From the NCBI GenBank assembly GCA_902802585.1, contig CADCMR010000003.1:106394-170393 (forward strand): a stretch of 64,000 bases of DNA, read 5' to 3'. Shown here one piece after another: positions 36,733-45,359 of the stretch. Both the position numbers and the translations under genes were made by a program. Each line of letters starts with the position of its first letter. Position 1 is the first letter of the stretch. The DNA comes from an uncultured bacterium. GTDB lineage: Bacteria; Verrucomicrobiota; Lentisphaeria; Victivallales; UBA1829. The notes beneath the pieces are model-generated. The model saw only the letters and a list, made by a program, of their open reading frames with translations, searched no databases and was not told where the DNA came from.

Positions 36733-39390
36733 TCAGGCCTTGACCGCCTCGCCCTTGTCTTCCTTCGTCGCGTCTTCCGGACCTTCGGAGGAGATGTTGC
36801 GCTCTTCCTTATGCCAGTAGGCGGTGATCATGGGGGAGACGAAGATGGAGGAGTAGCAGCCGGCGATGTTGCCGATCAGGATGACCGCCACGAAGTCGCG
36901 GATGCCGTCGCCGCCGAAGATCAGCTGGCAGATCAGGACCAGCATGACGCAGACGGACGTCAGAATAGTACGGGCGAGCGTCTGGTTCAGGCTCAGGTCG
37001 ACGATCTGGAAGTAGCTGAGTCCCTTGCGCGTGGCGAGGTTCTCGCGCTGGCGGTCGAAGATCACGATGGTGTCGTTGACCGAATAGCCGATCAGGGTCA
37101 GCAGCGAAGCCACCACCTGCAGCGAGATCTGTCCGCCGAAGAGCAGGTACAGACCCGTCGCCACGATCACGTCGTGGATCAGGGCGATGTTCGCCGCGAT
37201 GGAGTACGAGAACTGGAAGCGGATGACCATGTAGATGATCATGCCGATCATGGCGCAGATGAGCGCCTTGATGGCGGATTTGGTGAACGCCGCGCCGATC
37301 AGGGCGCCGAGCGTGGACTCGGAGAGCTTTGTGAGCTTCACATCGGGATACGCCTCGTCGAGCTTCTGAATCAGCGTGTCGGCGGTCTCCTGCGAAACCG
37401 TGCCGGTGCCGCGGTCGCGCACGACGAGCTCCAGCACGCTCCTGCCCTCGACGTTGTCTTCGTCGGTGATCTTCTTGTAAGTCGCCTTGGCGTCGTAGCC
37501 TTCCTTCTCCAGGACCTTTTCGATTTCGCCGGACGGAATCTGCGCCATGGTCTTGTCTTTCGGGACGTAGCTGACGATCAGCTGGGTGCCGCCCGTGAAG
37601 TCGATGCTGAGGGCGTCGCGACCGCGCACGAAAACCGTAACAAGCGAAAGGAGGACCAGGCAGGCGGAAATGCCGAACCCGACGAAACGGAACTTGATGA
37701 AGTCGAAGTGCGGATGCGGCAGGAACATCATCATGTTGATCTTCTTGATCTTCAGCGGGAGCATCAGGAAGAACTCGAAGAGCAGGCGGGACAGGAAGAC
37801 CGCCGAGAACATGGTCGTGAAAATGCCGATGACCAGCGTCATGGCGAATCCCTTGATCGCGCCGGTGCCCTGCCAGTACAGGATGGCGCCCGTGAAGAGC
37901 GTCGTCACGTTCGAGTCGAAAATGGCGGAGAAGGCGCGGTCGAAACCGGTCTTAACCGCGAAGTCGAGCGACTTGCCCGCGTCCTGTTCCTCGCGGATGC
38001 GTTCGTAGATCAGCACGTTGGCGTCGACCGCCATGCCGAGGGTCAGGATGATGCCGGCGATGCCGGGGAGCGTCAGGGTCACGTCGAACGCCGCCATGGC
38101 GCCAAGCAGCACGCCCGTGTTGACAAGGAGCGAGATGTTCGCCACGAGACCGGCGAGGCGGTAGTAGATGAGCATGAAAATCATCACGAGCGCCGTGCCG
38201 AGGATGCCGCTGTAGATGCTCTTGCGGATGGTCTCCTGACCGACCGTGGCGTCGATGTCGGAACGGGACGCGATCGTGATCACGAAGGGCAGGCTGCCGC
38301 TCTTCAGGGCGTCGGAAACGCTCTTGGCCTCGTCCTGGGAGAAGGAGCCGGTGATGCGCGCCGTGCCGCCGTCGATCTTGGAGAGCAGGGTCGGCGCGGA
38401 GTAGAGCTGACCGTCGAGCACGATGGCGAGCCGTTCGCCGACGTGCTTGCCCGTGACTTCGCCGAACTGCACAGTGCCCGCCGTGTTGAAGAACAGCAGG
38501 ATCTCGCGCTGACCGAACTCGTTCATGGTCACGTAGGAGTCCTTGATGTTGTCGCCTTCCATCTGGACGATCGTTTCGACCAGGGTGTAGTCCGTGTACA
38601 GGTTGTTGTGGTCGTCGCGGCGTTCTTCGGCAAGGAATTCCGCCTCGGACGGGGTGTCGGGATAGGAATCCGGATCGCCGCCCGCCGCGAGGTACGCCAT
38701 AAACTTCGGCACCTCGACGTCGTTGTTCGGGTGGACGAGGCGGAATTCAAGTTTCGCGGAGCGGAGGATCAGCTTTTCGAGGTTGGCGCGGTCGTCGGAG
38801 TTGACGGACGGGACACGCACGGAGACGAAATCCTGACCGGCGGGGGAGATTTCCGTTTCGAAGTAGTTCTGCGCCTCCAGGCGCTTGCGGAGCGTCTCAA
38901 TGGCGTTGTCGCGGAACGAATCGAACTGCGTGCTGTCCATTTCCTTGTCGGCCTGCAGGTGCAGGAGGAATTCGGCGCCGCCGTTGAGGTCGATACCGAG
39001 ACGGATCGCGCCGGAGGCGTTCTTGCGGACCAGGGAGATCACGTCGCCGTTGTTCTGGAGCTTCTGCGCCTTCGCGATGTTCGGCTTCACAAAGTGGACG
39101 AGGTCGACGGAATACGCCGCGGAACCGTCCTCGGACGGCATCTTGATCTCGCGCGCCGCGGCTTCCAGGGCGGTGGAGGGATACAGGTATTTGATCTTGT
39201 CTTCCTGCTGCAGGGCTTTCGCTCGCTCGACCACCTTCTGCACGGTTGGGTCGGCGGGATCGGAGAGCAGTTTGTTGAACGTCTCGTAGAAATCGCTCTG
39301 CTTCAGCGGGAACATCGCCGCGACGAAGACGGCGATCACGGCAAGCGCGAAGACGCAGTAAATGGCGAATGTGCTCTTGCTGTTCTTCAT
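36733..39390 (-). CDS. secDF: protein translocase subunit SecDF (fused)
   Basis: 885 residues, a SecD-SecF fusion that uses the proton gradient to help late steps of Sec export. One N-terminal helix (residues 8-27), then the large periplasmic P1 region with 'IRLGIDLNGGAEFLLHLQ'. SecD helices 2-6 hold 'ITGSFSQDEAKSVSDALKSGSLPF' and 'GMAVDANVLIYERIREEQDAGKSLDFAVKTGFDRAF'. The SecF half starts near residue 570 with 'SIDFTGGTQLIVSYV' and ends with 'YSVNDTIVIFDRQRENL'. Overlaps yajC by 4 bases; ended by a clear terminator. Confidence 0.95.
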   Translation of the reverse strand: MKNSKSTFAIYCVFALAVIAVFVAAMFPLKQSDFYETFNKLLSDPADPTVQKVVERAKALQQEDKIKYLYPSTALEAAAREIKMPSEDGSAAYSVDLVHFVKPNIAKAQKLQNNGDVISLVRKNASGAIRLGIDLNGGAEFLLHLQADKEMDSTQFDSFRDNAIETLRKRLEAQNYFETEISPAGQDFVSVRVPSVNSDDRANLEKLILRSAKLEFRLVHPNNDVEVPKFMAYLAAGGDPDSYPDTPSEAEFLAEERRDDHNNLYTDYTLVETIVQMEGDNIKDSYVTMNEFGQREILLFFNTAGTVQFGEVTGKHVGERLAIVLDGQLYSAPTLLSKIDGGTARITGSFSQDEAKSVSDALKSGSLPFVITIASRSDIDATVGQETIRKSIYSGILGTALVMIFMLIYYRLAGLVANISLLVNTGVLLGAMAAFDVTLTLPGIAGIILTLGMAVDANVLIYERIREEQDAGKSLDFAVKTGFDRAFSAIFDSNVTTLFTGAILYWQGTGAIKGFAMTLVIGIFTTMFSAVFLSRLLFEFFLMLPLKIKKINMMMFLPHPHFDFIKFRFVGFGISACLVLLSLVTVFVRGRDALSIDFTGGTQLIVSYVPKDKTMAQIPSGEIEKVLEKEGYDAKATYKKITDEDNVEGRSVLELVVRDRGTGTVSQETADTLIQKLDEAYPDVKLTKLSESTLGALIGAAFTKSAIKALICAMIGMIIYMVIRFQFSYSIAANIALIHDVIVATGLYLLFGGQISLQVVASLLTLIGYSVNDTIVIFDRQRENLATRKGLSYFQIVDLSLNQTLARTILTSVCVMLVLICQLIFGGDGIRDFVAVILIGNIAGCYSSIFVSPMITAYWHKEERNISSEGPEDATKEDKGEAVKA

Positions 39391-39833
39391 TTCTTCGTCA
39401 CCTCGGCTTTCGTGTCGGCGGGGGCGTCAGCGGCGGGCTGGATGACCTGCGCGACGGCGGAACGGGAAATGGCGATCTGGACGTTGTTCGCGACTTTCAG
39501 CAGGAACTGGTCCTTCTGGACTTCGGCGATCTCGCCGAGGATGCCGCCGCTGGTCATGATCTTCGTGCCCTTGCGGATCGAGTTCATCATCTCTTCGCGT
39601 TTCTTCTTTTCCTTGCTGCTGGTGCGCATGGATATCGCGATCATCACGCCGATCAGGATGATGAACGGGATCATCATCATGCCGGAGGACGGCGGAGGAG
39701 CCTGCTGCTGTCCGGCGTCGGACGCGGGTGTGCCGGACTGCGTGGTGGTGGTTTCCGCGGCGGGAGCGGCGGCAGTCGCGGTCACGGAACCGTCGGCGGC
39801 CTGCGCGAAAAAGACAAAGGAAGTGTTTGCCAT
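39387..39833 (-). CDS. yajC: preprotein translocase subunit YajC
   Basis: 148 residues. Single-span accessory protein of SecDF. The membrane helix is about residues 52-68 ('MMMIPFIILIGVMIAISM') followed by 'RTSSKEKKKREEMMNSIRKGTKIMTSGGILGEIAEVQKDQFLLKVANNVQIAISRSAVAQV', the standard YajC core. It has a long N-terminal part of about 50 residues rich in Ala, Thr, Gln and Pro, which would be periplasmic; most homologues lack this. Own promoter; cotranscribed with secDF. Confidence 0.92.
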   Translation of the reverse strand: MANTSFVFFAQAADGSVTATAAAPAAETTTTQSGTPASDAGQQQAPPPSSGMMMIPFIILIGVMIAISMRTSSKEKKKREEMMNSIRKGTKIMTSGGILGEIAEVQKDQFLLKVANNVQIAISRSAVAQVIQPAADAPADTKAEVTKK

Positions 39834-39883
39834 GTTCGGAACTTTCTGTTATGTTGAAGCTAAAATTGTATGCGTAAAACTAT

Positions 39884-39911
39884 AATATACACCCATTTTC
39901 CGAAGAAACAA
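39884..39911 (-). promoter_or_regulatory. sigma70 promoter of yajC-secDF
   Basis: TTGTTT (39906-39911), 16-bp spacer, TATATT (39884-39889) on the minus strand, about 50 bases before the yajC start. Confidence 0.6.
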
Positions 39912-40070
39912 GATTTTTTCCCGAAAAAAATCGGTTTTCCCTATAAAAAAGAATACGCAAACATGCGTTTCAGGCATGAACCCGATCAATTTGGAAACCG
40001 GACACGACAAGCATAATCCATCTTCAGAAGAACAATAATGGATGAAAAGAACAAATAATCAGAAAATCCA

Positions 40071-40121
40071 CCCAAGTTTCAGTTAAAAGGAACTTGTTTT
40101 AACTGAAACTTGCGTGTATGC
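40071..40121. repeat. palindromic repeat, copy 1
   Basis: 51 bp identical to the copy at 40217. It contains perfect inverted arms CAAGTTTCAGTTAAAA (40073-40088) and TTTTAACTGAAACTTG (40097-40112) around an 8-base loop GGAACTTG, then TGCGTGTATGC-like sequence outside the hairpin. After it both copies continue with (A/G)CGGGAA. A small palindromic element (MITE- or REP-like) is the likely nature. Confidence 0.85.
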
Positions 40122-40216
40122 ACGGGAAACACGATTCCTGTCGGTTCCCACCTTCTGCCATGGAAACTCAAAAAGGAGGGGAATCTACGCACTGTATCGG
40201 AAATCACAGGTTATCC

Positions 40217-40267
40217 CCCAAGTTTCAGTTAAAAGGAACTTGTTTTAACTGAAACTTGCGTGTATGC
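40217..40267. repeat. palindromic repeat, copy 2
   Basis: Identical to the copy at 40071 over 51 bp and in the same orientation, 146 bp further on. Hairpin arms at 40219-40234 and 40243-40258. No flanking direct duplication was noticed. Confidence 0.85.
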
Positions 40268-40513
40268 GCGGGAACGGACTGGAAGAAACTGGAAGACATA
40301 GTACGGGACAACGGAAAATAGCCCTTTGAAAGCGGTACATCTATATGGCGGGGGCGGATTCGATTCTATCGCATCCACATTCTCTTCAAAGTAAATCGTT
40401 GGAACGGAATATGTTTTCTTTTTTTCCGGCTTCCCCCCTTCACAGCCTGAAAAAAACACCGGAACCAAGAGCTTTTGTGCTGAATTCTTCGAAATGCTCC
40501 AGGTCTTCCGGGA
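40229..40513 (-). pseudogene. possible remnant of a lipoprotein-like reading frame
   Basis: Directly after the TGA of the chagasin-like gene the same frame stays open for 94 more codons. It reads '...SAQKLLVPVFFSGCEGGKPEKKKTYSVPT', which looks like a lipoprotein signal end (FFSGC) and a mature N-terminus. There is no ATG, only TTG at 40468, and no ribosome site. The 3' end runs into hairpin copy 2. It may be a decayed gene, or chance. Confidence 0.25.
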
Positions 40514-41317
40514 TCACTTTTCCAGAACTTCGACCTTCACGCTGTACTTCTCATCGAACTCGGAAGCGGTTTCCCATGGCCGCATATAGGTGAGGTCTAT
40601 TTTCGCCTTGCCCGGCTTCAGGGCACGGTAAACGATGACGGTCCTGCCTCCGACGCCATCCAGTTCCTCCGGATTCGGATCGGACACATAATCGTCCTTG
40701 TCAAGCTTGAGGATGTCCGTGTCAACCTTGCCGGCATGTTCCCAGCTGTATCCGGTTGTGATGTTGGATTCGAGCGTGATGCGGATGATGTCTCCGGTAT
40801 GCACCTCAATGCTTCTGCCGTTGTCTTTTCCGGTGAGTTTGACCTCATCCGCAGCACCGTTGACGGCTGTCTGAGGAGAAGCGGCTTCCACGACGACTTT
40901 CATCTCGAATGTCTTCGCCGGCTTCTTGTCTTCCCATGATCTGGCATAGACGAGCGAGAGGTCGGTTTCACCCGCGCCGACAGCCTTGAACGTCCATACT
41001 TCTTTCCCGCCGTAGCCCGCCTCGAATTCCTTGTGCGGATCGGCTTCAAATTCGCACTTATTGGATTCAAGAATCAGCTTGTCAGGCGGAGTCAATGTCC
41101 AGGAGAATCCCGTGGACGGATTGGACCGGAGCCTGAGGCGGATGGTTTCGCCCGTGAGGACGTGAATGGTCTTGCCGGAGCTTTCCTCACCGATATCGAC
41201 AAACATTTTGGACTCCGGATTGGTTTTCGAGGGGGTGTTATTCTTCGACTTTGAGCACGCGATAAAGAGAATAGCGGCAAGGACGGCAACTGCGACGAAA
41301 AGAATTGTGTATCTCAT
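40514..41317 (-). CDS. lipoprotein with two chagasin-type (I42) cysteine protease inhibitor domains
   Basis: 267 residues. Signal peptide with a lipobox ending at C21 (ILFIACSK). Two domains of about 105 residues follow. Domain 1 has the three inhibitor loops NPSTGFSW (66-73), GYGGKEVW (101-108) and RSWED (126-130). Domain 2 has NITTGYSW (185-192), 'GVGGRTVIVYRA' and 'MRPWETA'. The order NPTTGY - GxGG - RPW is the I42 signature that plugs papain-type active sites. Both look intact, so the protein could hold two proteases. Likely outer-membrane or periplasmic. AAGG lies before the ATG. No protease gene is adjacent. Confidence 0.82.
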   Translation of the reverse strand: MRYTILFVAVAVLAAILFIACSKSKNNTPSKTNPESKMFVDIGEESSGKTIHVLTGETIRLRLRSNPSTGFSWTLTPPDKLILESNKCEFEADPHKEFEAGYGGKEVWTFKAVGAGETDLSLVYARSWEDKKPAKTFEMKVVVEAASPQTAVNGAADEVKLTGKDNGRSIEVHTGDIIRITLESNITTGYSWEHAGKVDTDILKLDKDDYVSDPNPEELDGVGGRTVIVYRALKPGKAKIDLTYMRPWETASEFDEKYSVKVEVLEK

Positions 41318-41485
41318 GGGAGGAACCTTTCTGTTTTTTCTGATAATTTGACGGTTTTTCCCTTACAATCTTAGCTGCAGGTTTTGAAAAGACCTTTGAT
41401 TTCCACTTTCCTTTGAGTTTGAAGACTTCCCTGCCGTCTGTGATTATGCCCTATTTTCGATAAATGATCCGGATTATTTCCCGGA

Positions 41486-43708
41486 TTACTTCTTTAATGC
41501 GGATTTCGGCGCCAGTACAACCGCGCTGAGCCATGGAAGTCGAAGCGTGATGAACTGATTCTGCCCGTGGTATTCACCGGGCAACGACACCATTTTCTGT
41601 CCATTCAGCAGACCGGTCCCGCCGTATTCCTCGCGGTCGGTGTTGAACACCTCGACCCATTCGCCGGGGAGCGGGACGCCGATGTTGAAATTGTCGCGCA
41701 CGACCGGAGTCAGGTTCAGGATCACGACGAGCGGCGACTTGCGCTTCTTGTCCCAGCGGATGAAGGAGTAGACTGACTGCTTGAAATCGCCCGCGTCCAG
41801 CCACTGGAAGCCGGCGGGCGTGAAATCGTCCTCCCACAGGGCAGGCTGCCCAAGGTAGAACCTGTTCAGTTCGGCAACCATGTGATGCACAGAATCATGC
41901 GCCGGGTATTTGAGCAGGAGCCAGTCGACCGACTGGTTGTTGCAGTTCCACTCGATCACCTGCGCGAACTCGCCGCCCATGAAGATCAGTTTTTTGCCGG
42001 GATGCGTTGCCATCAGGACGTACATCGCGCGCAGATTGGCGAACTTCTGCACGTAGTCGCCGGACATGCGGCCGAAGAGGGAGAGCTTCCCGTGGACGAC
42101 TTCGTCGTGGCTGAACGGCAGGATGAAATTCTCGGAGAACGCGTAGCAGATGGAGAACGCGAGCTGGCCGTGATGATAGCTGCGGTAGATCGGGTCCAGC
42201 TTGAAATAGTCGAGCGTGTCGTGCATCCAGCCCATGTTCCACTTGAACGTGAATCCGAGACCGCCGAGGTAGATCGGACGGGAGACGCCAGGCCAGGACG
42301 TGGACTCCTCGGCGATCATGGAGATGCCGGGGAAGAGTTTGTGCGCCAGCTCGTTCAGGTGGCGGATGAACGCAATCGCCTCAAGGTTCTCGCAGCCGCC
42401 GAACTCGTTCGGGATCCATTCTCCGTCGTTGCGCGAGTAGTTGAGGTAAAGCATGGAGGCGACGGCGTCCACGCGGAGCCCGTCCGCATGGTACTGGTCA
42501 AGCCAGAAAAGCGCACTGCCGATCAGGAACTGACGCACCTCGTTGCGCCCGAAATTGAAAATGTACGTGCCCCAGTCCTTCTGTTCGCCCTTGCGCGGGT
42601 CGGCGTGTTCGTACAGCGCCGTGCCGTCGAACCGTCCAAGCGAGAAGGTGTCGCGCGGGAAATGGGCGGGAACCCAGTCCAGGAATACGCCGATGCCGTG
42701 TTCGTGCATGTAGTTCACGAACCAGGCAAAATCCTCCGGCAAACCGTAGCGCGCGGTCGGCGCGTAGAATCCGGTCACCTGATAGCCCCACGACTGGTCC
42801 AGCGGATGCTCCATCACGGGCAGCAGCTCCACATGCGTATAGCCCATCTTCTGAACGTAATCTGCAAGCGCGACGGCGAGTTCGCGGTAGTTGTTGAACG
42901 TCTCCTTCACCTCGGGCAACTTCAGCCCGGGACCGCCCCACGTACCGAGGTGCACCTCGTAGATGTTCATGGGACTTTCGATCGGATTCGTCGCGGCGCG
43001 TTTCTTCATCCAGGCGCCGTCAGTCCAGCGGAACTGCTCCGCCTGCGGGATGATGCCGGCGTTGTTCGGGCGCAGCTCGGTTCTCTGCGCATACGGGTCA
43101 AGCTTCAGGACAACGGAACCGTCCGAACCTTTCACCTCGAATTTGTACACGTCGCCCGGCTTGAGACCGGGAATGAACAGCTCCCAGATGCCCGAAAGCC
43201 CCAGCATGCGCATCGGATGCCGCCGTCCGTCCCAGCAGTTGAAGTCGCCGACAACGGAAACGCGCTGTGCGTTCGGAGCCCATACCGCGAACGAGACACC
43301 CTCGACTCCGCCGAGATTCCGGACATGCGCCCCCATCACGTCGTAGACACGATGGTGTTCACCCTGGTTGAAGAGATAGATATCCATCTCGCCGAGCGTG
43401 GGCAGGAAACAGTACGGATCGGCGGATGTGAACGTGCTGTCCGCATATCTTTTTTCGATTTTATACGCAAACAGGTTCTTCCTTTTCGGGAAGAAACAGA
43501 AAAAGATTCCCTGCTCGTTTTGTCTTATCATCGAATAACGGTTTTTTCCGTCGATGACTGTCACGGATTCCGCCGCGGGATCGTACACGCGGACCATGAC
43601 CCCGCCTGATGCCTGGTGCATGCCGAGGTATTCGTGCGGATTGCGGCAGGATCCTTCAAGTATTTCGTTCATGAGCAAGTTTTCCTGCGAATCGGGAATC
43701 ATTTTCAT
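41486..43708 (-). CDS. glgB: 1,4-alpha-glucan branching enzyme
   Basis: 740 residues, full length GH13. Forms alpha-1,6 branches in glycogen. N-terminal CBM48-like units with 'FAVWAPNAQRVSVVGDFNCWDGRRHPM'. Catalytic barrel: 'YTHVELLPVMEHPLDQSWGYQVTGFYAPTARYG', the nucleophile in 'GLRVDAVASMLYLNYSRNDGEWIPNEFGG', the acid in 'ISMIAEESTSWPGVSRP' and 'ILPFSHDEVVHGKLS'. All are intact. No other glg gene is present. GGAGG lies upstream of the start. Last gene of the SIS-uppS-cdsA-glgB run. Confidence 0.95.
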   Translation of the reverse strand: MKMIPDSQENLLMNEILEGSCRNPHEYLGMHQASGGVMVRVYDPAAESVTVIDGKNRYSMIRQNEQGIFFCFFPKRKNLFAYKIEKRYADSTFTSADPYCFLPTLGEMDIYLFNQGEHHRVYDVMGAHVRNLGGVEGVSFAVWAPNAQRVSVVGDFNCWDGRRHPMRMLGLSGIWELFIPGLKPGDVYKFEVKGSDGSVVLKLDPYAQRTELRPNNAGIIPQAEQFRWTDGAWMKKRAATNPIESPMNIYEVHLGTWGGPGLKLPEVKETFNNYRELAVALADYVQKMGYTHVELLPVMEHPLDQSWGYQVTGFYAPTARYGLPEDFAWFVNYMHEHGIGVFLDWVPAHFPRDTFSLGRFDGTALYEHADPRKGEQKDWGTYIFNFGRNEVRQFLIGSALFWLDQYHADGLRVDAVASMLYLNYSRNDGEWIPNEFGGCENLEAIAFIRHLNELAHKLFPGISMIAEESTSWPGVSRPIYLGGLGFTFKWNMGWMHDTLDYFKLDPIYRSYHHGQLAFSICYAFSENFILPFSHDEVVHGKLSLFGRMSGDYVQKFANLRAMYVLMATHPGKKLIFMGGEFAQVIEWNCNNQSVDWLLLKYPAHDSVHHMVAELNRFYLGQPALWEDDFTPAGFQWLDAGDFKQSVYSFIRWDKKRKSPLVVILNLTPVVRDNFNIGVPLPGEWVEVFNTDREEYGGTGLLNGQKMVSLPGEYHGQNQFITLRLPWLSAVVLAPKSALKK

Positions 43709-43736
43709 GGCAGACGTCCTCCTCCGGGGCGGATGA

Positions 43737-44645
43737 TCATTGGGCGTTCAGAAAGAACAGGATGAAATAGAAAACGAAAGAATTGACAATCAGGCTGTCA
43801 ACAAGGTCGAAAAGTCCGCCGATTCCGGGCAGAAAATGACCGGAATCCTTCACGCTGCAGGTGCGTTTCAGGCTGGACTCCGCCAGGTCGCCCACCATGC
43901 CGCCGAAAAACAGCAGGATGCCGATGACCGTCATCTTGAAATATCCGTAGCCGTCCCACCATTCGTACCCGTTGCGCTGGTTGGAGCAGACCGTGTAGAT
44001 CGTGAGCGTGACCGCAACAGATAGAATCAATCCGCCGGCAAGCCCCTCCCACGATTTCGCTGGGCTGATGGACGGCACGAGCTTATGGTTCTTTCCATGC
44101 GAAATCGTATTGCAAAGCGATCCGACAAGATACGCTCCGATGTCGCCGCTCTTCGTGCCAAGTATGAACATCAGGAACGTCGCCGGAATGTTGCCGGGGA
44201 AATTATAGGTGAAATAAATGCCGCAGATGAGTTTGAGCGCCATGGAAAACAGGAAGAAAACGGCGAATCCGTTGATCGCGGCGCGCAGCTGTTCCTGGTT
44301 CTTGTTCGTGGAAAGCACGATCATCCAGAAAAAGAAAGCGAATAGGACAAAGTCGGAAACGCCCCACCAGTACATGAAGGGCTGACCCGCCTGAATATGC
44401 CTGTCAATCTGGGTAACCGTAAAGACCACGACCAGCACAAGCGCGGAGGATATGAACCATCTGATTCCCTTGAACCGCTCCGGACCGTTGAGCATTCCGC
44501 AGCATTCCCATGAGGAGCCGAATCCTAAAAAAGCGCAGAGTACCGTAAAGAACCATTTCCTTACTTCGTATGGAAGAAACACCGCTCCCGCCAGAAGTGC
44601 AAGAAGAATAACGGAGCTGAACGTGCGTTTTGCGAGGGTGGACAT
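43737..44645 (-). CDS. cdsA: phosphatidate cytidylyltransferase
   Basis: 302 residues, about seven to eight membrane segments. Makes CDP-diacylglycerol from CTP and phosphatidate. The C-terminal signature is 'AESSLKRTCSVKDSGHFLPGIGGLFDLVDSLIVNSFVFY' (family S-x-x-K-R-x-x-x-x-K-D...P-G-H-G-G-x-x-D-R-x-D). Two positions differ from the usual text (PGIGG for PGHGG and DLVD for DRxD). It follows uppS by 3 bases, the common uppS-cdsA order. Confidence 0.9.
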   Translation of the reverse strand: MSTLAKRTFSSVILLALLAGAVFLPYEVRKWFFTVLCAFLGFGSSWECCGMLNGPERFKGIRWFISSALVLVVVFTVTQIDRHIQAGQPFMYWWGVSDFVLFAFFFWMIVLSTNKNQEQLRAAINGFAVFFLFSMALKLICGIYFTYNFPGNIPATFLMFILGTKSGDIGAYLVGSLCNTISHGKNHKLVPSISPAKSWEGLAGGLILSVAVTLTIYTVCSNQRNGYEWWDGYGYFKMTVIGILLFFGGMVGDLAESSLKRTCSVKDSGHFLPGIGGLFDLVDSLIVNSFVFYFILFFLNAQ

Positions 44646-44648
44646 AAG

Positions 44649-45359
44649 TTATCTGCCTCCGAATCTGCGTTTCCGGCCGTAATAGGCCTGGACCGCCTTG
44701 TCAAACTCATTGATGTCGAAATCCGGCCACAAAGTCTTCGTAAAATAGAACTCGCTGTAGGAGATTTGCCACAGCAGGAAATTGCTCACGCGTTCCTCGC
44801 CGCTGGTGCGGATCAGCAGGTCGGGATCCGGCACTTCGGGAAGATACAGGTGGTCGGCGATTGTTTTTTCGGTAATGTCTTCAGGCGAGAGCTTCCCATT
44901 TTTTACCTCGGTCGCAATCGCTTTCACGGCATCGGTAATTTCCATGCGCGAACCGTAATTGAGCGCCAGGATGAATGTGCGTGTATACTCTTTTGCCGTC
45001 TCTTGTTTAACTTTGTCCAGGCGTACACGGCACGGTTCCGGCAATGCGGAAATATCGCCGGTCGTAAGCAGACGGACTTTTTCCTTCAATAATACTTCGA
45101 GGTTGTCGTCGAGGAACCGCGCCAGAATGTTCATCAGCGCATCAACCTCCTCTTTCGACCGTTTCCAGTTCTCCGTGCTGAACGCGTACAACGTGACATA
45201 GCGGATGGACTCGTAGCGCGAAATATAGTTCATGAAATCGACCACGCGGTTTGCGCCCGCCAGATGACCTTCCTTGCGCTCAACCCCGTGCCGCGTCGCC
45301 CAGCGTCCGTTTCCGTCCAGGATAACGGCTACATGTCTGAGTTCATTTTCCTGCGCCAT
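44649..45359 (-). CDS. uppS: undecaprenyl diphosphate synthase (isoprenyl transferase)
   Basis: 236 residues. cis-Prenyltransferase that makes the C55 carrier lipid. 'VAVILDGNGRWATRHGVERKEGHLAG' carries the catalytic Asp and the P-loop; 'LYAFSTENWKRSKEEV', 'ALNYGSRMEITDAVKAI' and 'PDLLIRTSGEERVSNFLLWQISYSEFYFTKTLWPDF' complete the five family blocks. The lipid is the carrier used by ArnC. The start lies 17 bases inside the end of the SIS gene. Confidence 0.95.
   Translation of the reverse strand: MAQENELRHVAVILDGNGRWATRHGVERKEGHLAGANRVVDFMNYISRYESIRYVTLYAFSTENWKRSKEEVDALMNILARFLDDNLEVLLKEKVRLLTTGDISALPEPCRVRLDKVKQETAKEYTRTFILALNYGSRMEITDAVKAIATEVKNGKLSPEDITEKTIADHLYLPEVPDPDLLIRTSGEERVSNFLLWQISYSEFYFTKTLWPDFDINEFDKAVQAYYGRKRRFGGR

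Larger units (their letters stand above)
39834..40513. other. 680-base gap: yajC promoter, two hairpin repeats, possible remnant
   Basis: Lower in G+C than its surroundings. It holds the yajC promoter at its left end, two identical 51-bp palindromic repeats at 40071 and 40217, and a reading frame remnant at 40229-40513. Nothing else is recognisable: no tRNA, no riboswitch and no transposase. Confidence 0.6.

Noticed and set aside
40071-40267. Hairpin repeats as integron attC sites or a CRISPR array
   Set aside because: The arms lack the RYYYAAC/GTTRRRY pair of attC, only two copies exist, the spacer is 95 bp, and no cas or integrase gene is near.
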